Of a stretch of DNA of 64,000 nucleotides, positions 57,797 to 64,000 are shown one piece after another. Where the stretch lies: the NCBI GenBank assembly GCA_046329435.1, contig JAXLUR010000007.1, forward strand, positions 310,001 through 374,000. Reading direction: 5' to 3'. The position numbers were made by a program, and so were the translations under genes. The notes beneath the pieces are model-generated. The model saw only the letters and a list, made by a program, of their open reading frames with translations. It was not told the origin of the DNA and made no database searches. This DNA comes from M3007 sp046329435 (GTDB lineage Bacteria > Bacteroidota > Bacteroidia > Chitinophagales > Saprospiraceae). Position 1 is the first letter of the stretch. Each line of letters starts with the position of its first letter.

Positions 57797-60184
57797 ATGA
57801 ACATGAAGGAAGTCTATTCTTTGAGAAAACTACTGGTCGCAGCCTTGCTGCTGGCGCTCTGGCAGCCGCTTGGCCTGATGGCCCAAAACGCGACCATTTC
57901 CGGGCATTTTTTTAACCCCAACGGAGACGGCCTCGACGAAGTGAATCTCCTGGTCGATATCGTCGGCAATGATGACCCGCCTACCGGCTCCTACCTGATT
58001 ACCACCACCTCCTCCGGCCAGTATTCGGTCAGTCTGCCGGTGGGCGTCAATTATCGTATCACGCCTCTGAAAGACGACTTCCCGCTCAACGGAGTCACTA
58101 CCTACGACCTCGTCCTGATCGGCAAGCACTACAACGATATCGAATACCTCAATTCGCCTTATAAAATCATTGCGGCCGATGCGGATCACAACAATGTTAT
58201 CAATGAAGCCGATTCGATCGAATTCCGCAAACTGATTCTGGGCATCTACTCCGAACTGCCGTTCAACACCTCTTGGCGTTTCGTGCGGGCCGATTACGTG
58301 TTTCCCGATCCCACCGACCCGTTCACTCCGCCGTTTCCCGAATCGGCTGTGACGGGCGTGCTGACCGGCGACATTGAAAACCTTGATTTTATCGGCGTCA
58401 AAGTCGGCGACGTGAATGGCACGGCCATTGCCGACGGCGGCTCCATCGCCAACCCCAATTTGTTCTACGCGGCGAACGGCTGGGTCAGAAAAGACGAAAA
58501 CGGCAACTGCCAGGCGGATGCCGCTGAAACTGCACTGCCCAACTGGACCGTGACGGCGCACGGCCCGAACGGCGATTTCAATGCCAGCACCTTTTCCGAC
58601 GGCCATTATTTCCTCTTCGCCGAACCTGGCACCTACGACCTCTACCTCACAGCCCCCAATAACCTGTGGAGCACCTGCAACGATACGATTACGGGGTTTG
58701 TCGTTGGCGGAGGCAGTGCCGTTTCCACCTTTGATTTTGCCGGCCAGGTGGCCTATAATTGCCCACGAATGACCGTCGATCTGTCGGCTCCGTTCCTCCG
58801 CTGGTGCTTCGACAATACCTATTACGTGAGCTATTGCAATGAAGGCACGGAACCCGCCGAAGACGCTGTGGTCGAAGTGACCTTCGATCCTTTTCTCGAA
58901 GTTCAGTCGTCCGACATTCCTTGGACTTCAGTCGATGGCAACACGTACACCTTCCCGGTTGGCGATGTAGGCGTGGGCGAATGCGGAAACTTCAACGTCG
59001 TAGTGCACCTGAATTGCGACGCGCAGCAGGGGCAATCACATTGCTCGACGGCGCATGTTTATCCCGATTCCCTTTGTGTTCCAAACGACCCGCAATGGAA
59101 CGGCGCCAATCTTCAGGTCGTCGGCGAATGCCAGGGGGGCGACGTGGTTTTCACGGTCACCAATACGGGTGAAGACATGACCGAGCCTGTGGAATACATT
59201 GTTATTGAAGATATTATGATACAAATGGTGGGCGGGGCGCTCCTGCTGGATCAAAACCAGAGCGAGACGATCACCATCCCGGCCAATGGCTCTACCTGGC
59301 GACTGGAGGTGCAACAGGCGCCTTACCACCCGCTCAACAGCCTCATCAGCGCGATGGTGGAAGGCTGTGGTGAAAACAACCAGGGAACCGTTTCGCTCGG
59401 CATCGTGCCGCAGTTTCCAACCAACGACGCGGGCGAATTCGAAGACAGAGACTGCCAGGTCAACGTCAGTTCGTTCGATCCCAACGACAAACAGGGCTTC
59501 CCGCTGGGCGTAGGCGCAGAGCGGTACATCCCGCAGGGGCAGGAAATCGAGTATCTGATCCGCTTCCAGAACACGGGTACCGATACGGCATTCAACATTA
59601 TTGTGCTCGATACGCTCGATCAGGCGTTCGACCTCTCGACTTTGCGCAGCGGCAGCAGCAGTCATCCCTGCGAGTGGCACTTGATCGGACAAAATGTGCT
59701 CCAGGTAGTGTTCAGCAATATCATGCTGCCCGACAGCAATGTCAACGAAGCTGCTTCGCACGGATTTTTCAACTTTGTCATCCAGCCAAAAGCCGGTCTG
59801 CCCAACGGGACGGTCATCCGAAATGACGCCGCCATTTACTTTGATTTCAACCTGCCGGTAATGACCAACGAGACGAAACATACCGTCGGCGAGCAGTTCC
59901 TCAGCGTCTCCAACGTCAGTTTCCAGCCGGGCTTCGATCTGACGGTGTTCCCCAATCCGGCCGCTACCACTGCTACGTTCTCCCTCAAATCGGCCAGCCC
60001 GGGCGCCGGATTGCTGCGGCTTTTCGATGCCCGCGGGGCGGAAATCAGGCGGCAGACCTTTGACCGAAACCTGTTCGATCTCGATGTTTCGGGGGTGAGC
60101 CCGGGCATGTACTACTTCCGACTCGACTCTGCCGGCGGCAAAACGCTGGCGTCGGGCAAACTGCTGATCCATTCGAAAGAATAA
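57797..60184 (+). CDS. T9SS-secreted protein with dockerin-like domain and DUF11-like module
   Basis: 795 residues from MNMKEVYS. After the signal peptide (ends near LMAQN) comes a CarboxypepD-like repeat (ATISGHFFNPNGDGLDEV, YSVSLPVGVNYRI). A dockerin-type region follows, with NGVTTYDLVLIGKHYN, the calcium-loop-like DADHNNVINEADS and GVKVGDVNGTA. The second half (about 235-700) is homologous to that of the 50606 protein: LPNWTVTAHG, YVSYCNEGTEPAEDAVVEV, QEIEYLIRFQNTGTDTAFN and IYFDFNLPVMTNET. A T9SS sorting domain ends it (VFPNPAATTATFSL, PGMYYFRLDS). Probably a surface protein; dockerin-like domains in Bacteroidota need not imply a cellulosome. A terminator follows. Confidence 0.86.
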   Translation: MNMKEVYSLRKLLVAALLLALWQPLGLMAQNATISGHFFNPNGDGLDEVNLLVDIVGNDDPPTGSYLITTTSSGQYSVSLPVGVNYRITPLKDDFPLNGVTTYDLVLIGKHYNDIEYLNSPYKIIAADADHNNVINEADSIEFRKLILGIYSELPFNTSWRFVRADYVFPDPTDPFTPPFPESAVTGVLTGDIENLDFIGVKVGDVNGTAIADGGSIANPNLFYAANGWVRKDENGNCQADAAETALPNWTVTAHGPNGDFNASTFSDGHYFLFAEPGTYDLYLTAPNNLWSTCNDTITGFVVGGGSAVSTFDFAGQVAYNCPRMTVDLSAPFLRWCFDNTYYVSYCNEGTEPAEDAVVEVTFDPFLEVQSSDIPWTSVDGNTYTFPVGDVGVGECGNFNVVVHLNCDAQQGQSHCSTAHVYPDSLCVPNDPQWNGANLQVVGECQGGDVVFTVTNTGEDMTEPVEYIVIEDIMIQMVGGALLLDQNQSETITIPANGSTWRLEVQQAPYHPLNSLISAMVEGCGENNQGTVSLGIVPQFPTNDAGEFEDRDCQVNVSSFDPNDKQGFPLGVGAERYIPQGQEIEYLIRFQNTGTDTAFNIIVLDTLDQAFDLSTLRSGSSSHPCEWHLIGQNVLQVVFSNIMLPDSNVNEAASHGFFNFVIQPKAGLPNGTVIRNDAAIYFDFNLPVMTNETKHTVGEQFLSVSNVSFQPGFDLTVFPNPAATTATFSLKSASPGAGLLRLFDARGAEIRRQTFDRNLFDLDVSGVSPGMYYFRLDSAGGKTLASGKLLIHSKE

Positions 60185-60212
60185 AAACCGGAATAACACC
60201 ACTCAGCGCAGG

Positions 60213-60260
60213 GGCGCAGTGCAAAAGCGGGTAAAACCCCGCATGCACTGCGCCTTTTTT
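60213..60260 (+). terminator. Intrinsic terminator after the 57797 gene
   Basis: GGCGCAGTGC pairs perfectly with GCACTGCGCC, with an inner GCGGG/CCCGC, followed by TTTTTT. Confidence 0.93.
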
Positions 60261-60563
60261 GTTGGGATACGCAACGGATTTTGACAAAAAACGGGTTTCA
60301 AACGGTAACAAGGGGGGCTCCTGATGGATGTGTAATGGCCAACTGCCCGGGTGCGCTGGCAATTTTTAACACCAAGCTGCGTTTTTGTCGCGTTTTATCC
60401 TTCCTTTTGCCCGTAAATGGCATCCAATGGTCAATCAATCTGTTTTTGAAGCGCATCTATTCCTGAAAAGAGGATCAGGCTCCCGAAAACAGATGGATCG
60501 TTTGCCCCAGGCGGATGCTTTCGAACCCCGTTGCAATCCTCATTCTTACCCTTTACTGTCGAT
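60261..60563. other. Spacer before the TPR/transglutaminase gene
   Basis: About 300 bases with no convincing gene; small open frames on both strands lack coding features. It should hold the promoter of the gene at 60564, but no full TAnnTTTG match was found. The run TTTTTG near 60443-60449 is a possible -33 element. Confidence 0.4.
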
Positions 60564-63500
60564 ATGCGCAAGTTTTTCCTTTTGATCGCCCTGGTTGCCG
60601 GGTGCAATTCCGTGTCCATTTATGCCCAGGACAAAGGCTGGGACCTCATTCGCGACAACAATTTCGTGGGCGCTCAGAAAGCCTTTGAAGCCGAGTTGCG
60701 GCAGAACCCGCAAGACGAGCAGGCCCTGACCGGCTTGTTGTTCCTGGCCGAAACGGTGCAGGATCAGGAGAACTATGCCCGCTACGCCAACCGGCTGATG
60801 AGCAACAGCTGGTCGCCGCAATACGTCTGGCTGTTCGGACACATGTTCACCGGCAATCCGGAGGAAATGCTCAAAAAGGACCTTCCGGAAAACCTTCGCC
60901 TGCCGTTTATGGCCCAACAGGCCGACACCTTGTTTCGCTATCGGAAGTTGGAGGAAAGCAAGATCCTTAACAATAAGATCACGCCCGACTGGAACTGGAC
61001 GATCGCCGGGCCGTTTACCAATGTTGCCGGCAGCGGATTTGTGGAAAAAACGGCGGTGGAAACCGCGCCTTTTTCCCTCAACGACCATTTTGCCAACGAA
61101 CAGGATGTCGAATTCAGCTGGCTGAAACGTCAGATTCGCCGCCCCGGCTCCCAGGTCGCTTTTTTCTACCTGCCCAACGCCGAAGGCCTGGGTACTTATT
61201 ACGCCAATACCTTTGTAACGGTGCCGGCCAGCCGCATGGTGGACCTGAAAATAACGTGCAGCGAACCGGTCAAAATCTGGCTCGACGATCAACTGCTCTT
61301 CGAACGCGCGCACCCCGCAGCCACCGACCAATGGGATCAGGAAGCGCTGCGCCTCGAATTGCCTGCCGGCACGCACCGACTGCTGGTCAAGGTGGCTGAA
61401 TTTCCGGAAGATGAAGGCGACTCGCGTGTGCGCCTGTATTTCAACGACTTGCACAACGAAGACGACGACGATGGCGACGATGAGTCCGGCTACGCCTACC
61501 AGGCGCCAGGCCGCCTGAACGGCACCGGATTCGTCTTGCGGCTGACCGATCCGGCCACCGGTCGCCTGCTGACCGATATGGGTTCCGACTATGAAGGCCG
61601 GTACCAGCCGGCCGGCAAAGCCTGGAAGGCCGAGTTCAGGGAACAGGAATACCTCGGGTATTTCCGCGACAAGGCGCAGGCCGAACCAGAGGCTTTCTGG
61701 CGGCAATACCTGCTGGCCAAGGCGTACATGAAAGGCGCCCGGCTGGAAGAAGGAGAGGAGCATTTTCTCCGATTCCACGACAAACATCCCGACTCGGATG
61801 CCGGGCGGTTTTTGCTGGCCAAATTTTACGATGCCAACGACAAAGGCGAGCGCGCCGAGGCTTTGCTGAGCGAAATGGATACGGTCAGCGCCCCCACTTT
61901 CGCCGAACACCTTATCCGTTTGCTCAAAATAAACAAGGAACAGGACGAAGCGGAATACCTGGCTGCCCTGGAGCATATCCTGTCTTTTTCTCCGACCAAT
62001 TACATGATTCTGGACAGTTACCTGGGCTTCTTAAAAGAAAAAGGCAGGACCGATCAGGTGAAATCGTACGTGCGGTCATTTTTGGACAAACACGATTCGC
62101 CCAAATGGAAAGAACGCCTGGGCGAATACCTCGAAGACGAGTCTTACAAACCCGAATCGTACAAACCCAAAACCGACAAGGAGCTGGACAAGGAGCAAAA
62201 AAAGGCGGCAAAACGCCAAAAAAAGGCCTTCAGTCTCGCCGATCAGTACACCCTGATTACCTACGCCAAACGGAAAGAAAAAACTGCCGACGTCCTTCGC
62301 CTTTACGACGAAGCCATCGCCATCATGCCCTGGCGCACGGCATTGGCCTATCAGCGCGCCGTTTACCTGTTTGAAAAAGAACGCACCGACGAGGCTCTGG
62401 CCTCCCTGATGAGTCAACTGGAACAGGAACCGTACGACTCCGACATCTGCGAAACCATCGGAGACATTTATATTGAAAAAAAGAACGACGCCGAGGCTCT
62501 GTCATGGTATCGCCGCGCCGAAAAACTCGGCGGCGGCGGCTACGACCTGAAAGGCAAGATCGAAAAACTGGAAAACACGAAGCAGTTCACCGGCTATTTC
62601 ACCCCGCTCAACCTCTCGGAAGCAGCCAAAGACCGCTCCTGGGAAAGCCGTTATCCCGATGAAGAAGCCGTGATCTCGCTGTTTTCGCAACAGATTACCT
62701 ACCGGCCTGAAACCAAAAAACTGGAAGCGGTGCGCAAGGCCGTCATCCACATCCGCAACGACGCCGGCGCCAAACGCTGGACCGAAGCCGATCTTCGCCT
62801 CATCGGCAATGTGTCCAGTGTCAAGGTGTTGAAAAAAGACGGCACAGTCAATTCTCCCGATATGGGCTGGGGCGTCGCCGTGTTTAAAAACCTGCAAGCG
62901 GGCGACATCATTCTGGTCGAAGGCACGGCCGAACACGACATGCCCGATGAAATACCCGGTGAATTTCTCGACTTTACGCTGCTCTCCTGGCCCTCGCCGG
63001 TAGCCAAAGCCACCATGGAACTGCTCATCCCCAAAGAACTGACCCTGTACGGCGCCTGTAACCGCCTCGATTGCCAGTATTCGGTGCGCGATACGGGCGA
63101 TTTTAAAATGTTGCAGTGGACCTGGAACGACATTGCCAAACTGGAGGATGAAGAAGCCACGCCCGACAATGCCGACGGCACTGCCTGGCTGATGCTCGGC
63201 AGCGTGCCCGACTGGAGCAGGGTAGTGCAGTGGTACCAGCGCAAAACCTACCTCCGCACAGAGCCCAATTATGAAGTGCTCGATCAGGGCAGGGCACTGA
63301 TCAAACCGGGTATGACGGAAGAACAGATCGTGGAGACCCTGCATACTTTCATCACCCGCGACATCAATTACTCCTACGTTCCTTTCCTCAATACCAACTA
63401 TGTGCCCAAGAAGCCCGGCGCCACCCTGTCGGCCAAGGTGGGCGACTGCAAGGACGTTGCCACGCTTATGATCACCCTGCTGCGAGAAAACGGCATTCCA

Positions 63501-64000
63501 GCCTGGTACACGCTGGTGAGCACCCACTCTTTCAGCAGCCAGGAGCCGCGCCCGACCCTCTACGTATTCAATCACGCGATCGTGGCCTACCAGACCAAAG
63601 ACGGCCAGTTGCATTTCGCCGATCTGACGACCGACTACTTTCCGACCGGCATCCTGCCGGGCAGCGACGCCGACGCCTGGGCACTGGTGATCCGCGACGG
63701 CGAGACGGCTTTGCGGCATTTGCCCAACCATGCGCTCGATCCGCTGGTCACCCGTGTCGAAGTGAATGCCAAAGCAACCCTCGATGCCGACGGCAACCTC
63801 AGTCTCGATGGCAACAGCCGCCGTTTTGGTACGGCGGCAGGCAACTGGCGTGAAGAATACCTCCGCGCCACACAGGAAGACCGCCGCAAATCCCTGTCGG
63901 AATACTTCGGCGGCGGCGTGCTGACGCACCTTGATATCGAACAATTTGAGTTTGAAAACCTCGACAGCCTCAATGCATCGCTCGACATGCATTTCCGGCT
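60564..64000 (+). CDS. Secreted TPR and transglutaminase-like (DUF3857-type) protein, 3' truncated
   Basis: 1145 residues visible; the frame is open at the right edge. A signal peptide (MRKFFLLIALVAG..., cleaved near IYAQD) is followed by helical TPR-like repeats (about 25-120 and 330-640, e.g. AKAYMKGARLEEGEEHFL, LASLMSQLEQEPYDSDICETIGDIY). A beta domain at about 130-330 includes a carbohydrate-binding-like stretch (VKIWLDDQLLFERAHP). A DUF3857-like beta domain is at about 690-890. A transglutaminase-like core follows with C962 (VGDCKDVATLM), H1004 (FNHAIVA) and D1020 (FADLTTD), the expected Cys-His-Asp triad. It is probably a periplasmic or surface protein that binds or crosslinks/hydrolyses peptide substrates; the family's reaction is not well known. 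The start is the only ATG giving a signal peptide. Confidence 0.85.
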   Translation, partial: MRKFFLLIALVAGCNSVSIYAQDKGWDLIRDNNFVGAQKAFEAELRQNPQDEQALTGLLFLAETVQDQENYARYANRLMSNSWSPQYVWLFGHMFTGNPEEMLKKDLPENLRLPFMAQQADTLFRYRKLEESKILNNKITPDWNWTIAGPFTNVAGSGFVEKTAVETAPFSLNDHFANEQDVEFSWLKRQIRRPGSQVAFFYLPNAEGLGTYYANTFVTVPASRMVDLKITCSEPVKIWLDDQLLFERAHPAATDQWDQEALRLELPAGTHRLLVKVAEFPEDEGDSRVRLYFNDLHNEDDDDGDDESGYAYQAPGRLNGTGFVLRLTDPATGRLLTDMGSDYEGRYQPAGKAWKAEFREQEYLGYFRDKAQAEPEAFWRQYLLAKAYMKGARLEEGEEHFLRFHDKHPDSDAGRFLLAKFYDANDKGERAEALLSEMDTVSAPTFAEHLIRLLKINKEQDEAEYLAALEHILSFSPTNYMILDSYLGFLKEKGRTDQVKSYVRSFLDKHDSPKWKERLGEYLEDESYKPESYKPKTDKELDKEQKKAAKRQKKAFSLADQYTLITYAKRKEKTADVLRLYDEAIAIMPWRTALAYQRAVYLFEKERTDEALASLMSQLEQEPYDSDICETIGDIYIEKKNDAEALSWYRRAEKLGGGGYDLKGKIEKLENTKQFTGYFTPLNLSEAAKDRSWESRYPDEEAVISLFSQQITYRPETKKLEAVRKAVIHIRNDAGAKRWTEADLRLIGNVSSVKVLKKDGTVNSPDMGWGVAVFKNLQAGDIILVEGTAEHDMPDEIPGEFLDFTLLSWPSPVAKATMELLIPKELTLYGACNRLDCQYSVRDTGDFKMLQWTWNDIAKLEDEEATPDNADGTAWLMLGSVPDWSRVVQWYQRKTYLRTEPNYEVLDQGRALIKPGMTEEQIVETLHTFITRDINYSYVPFLNTNYVPKKPGATLSAKVGDCKDVATLMITLLRENGIPAWYTLVSTHSFSSQEPRPTLYVFNHAIVAYQTKDGQLHFADLTTDYFPTGILPGSDADAWALVIRDGETALRHLPNHALDPLVTRVEVNAKATLDADGNLSLDGNSRRFGTAAGNWREEYLRATQEDRRKSLSEYFGGGVLTHLDIEQFEFENLDSLNASLDMHFR

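Noticed and set aside
60546..63992. Two long minus-strand frames (476 and 496 codons) at the right end
   Set aside because: They are antisense to the TPR/transglutaminase gene, which has a signal peptide and an intact catalytic triad.

Overview
The window is a high-GC stretch of a Bacteroidota chromosome, most probably from Saprospiria (Lewinella/Haliscomenobacter-like). I infer this from about eleven secreted proteins with type IX secretion (T9SS) C-terminal sorting domains, a choice-of-anchor B protein pair, a TonB-dependent receptor with a carboxypeptidase-D-like N-terminal domain, LytTR/LytS signalling, and repeated use of the Bacteroidota sigma-A -7 element TAnnTTTG. Species cannot be settled from the sequence alone. 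No phage, insertion sequence, CRISPR array, rRNA or replication origin was seen.

Layout. 1-6500: the end of a GH3 beta-glucosidase, a five-haem secreted cytochrome, a secreted metzincin whose signal peptide is cut off by an out-of-frame (TC)10 tract, and a lipoprotein. 6600-10230: a DnaQ/GIY-YIG nuclease with a small partner, a NamZ-type exo-muramidase and YraN. 10300-14800: two tandem choice-of-anchor B proteins, each followed by a strong terminator. 14890-17170: dapB and lysS, convergent. 17370-23080: a membrane protein with an N-terminal segment resembling an effector-associated domain, a secreted serine hydrolase, a class III adenylate cyclase and a small membrane protein. 23100-27310: priA divergent from infC-rpmI-rplT. 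27500-35920: two secreted proteins sharing a domain, an alpha/beta-hydrolase-fold protein with Gly at the nucleophile position, a TonB-dependent receptor and an orphan OmpR-type regulator. 35995-41514: an XRE regulator, a DUF6155-like protein, tRNA-Val(CAC), a low-complexity secreted protein, a LytS/LytTR pair and HtrA. 41658-50467: a 2199-residue T9SS type B metalloprotease/adhesin and PaaZ. 50606-64000: two T9SS proteins sharing a C-terminal module, between them a convergent pair of paralogous cytosolic proteins with a membrane protein, and finally a truncated TPR/transglutaminase protein.

How the genes fit together. Housekeeping genes (lysS, dapB, priA, infC-rpmI-rplT, tRNA-Val) are interspersed with a large surface and secretion repertoire: proteases, a glycosidase, a muramidase, esterase-like proteins, an extracellular cytochrome and adhesins. 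This suits a surface-attached polymer degrader or predator. No T9SS machinery gene lies in the window, so export must depend on genes elsewhere.

The most notable observations are the apparently phase-variable metzincin, the EAD-like membrane protein, several promoters placed so close to start codons that leaderless transcripts are expected, the paralog pair at 54393-57616, and the hydrolase lacking its nucleophilic serine next to a TonB-dependent receptor.
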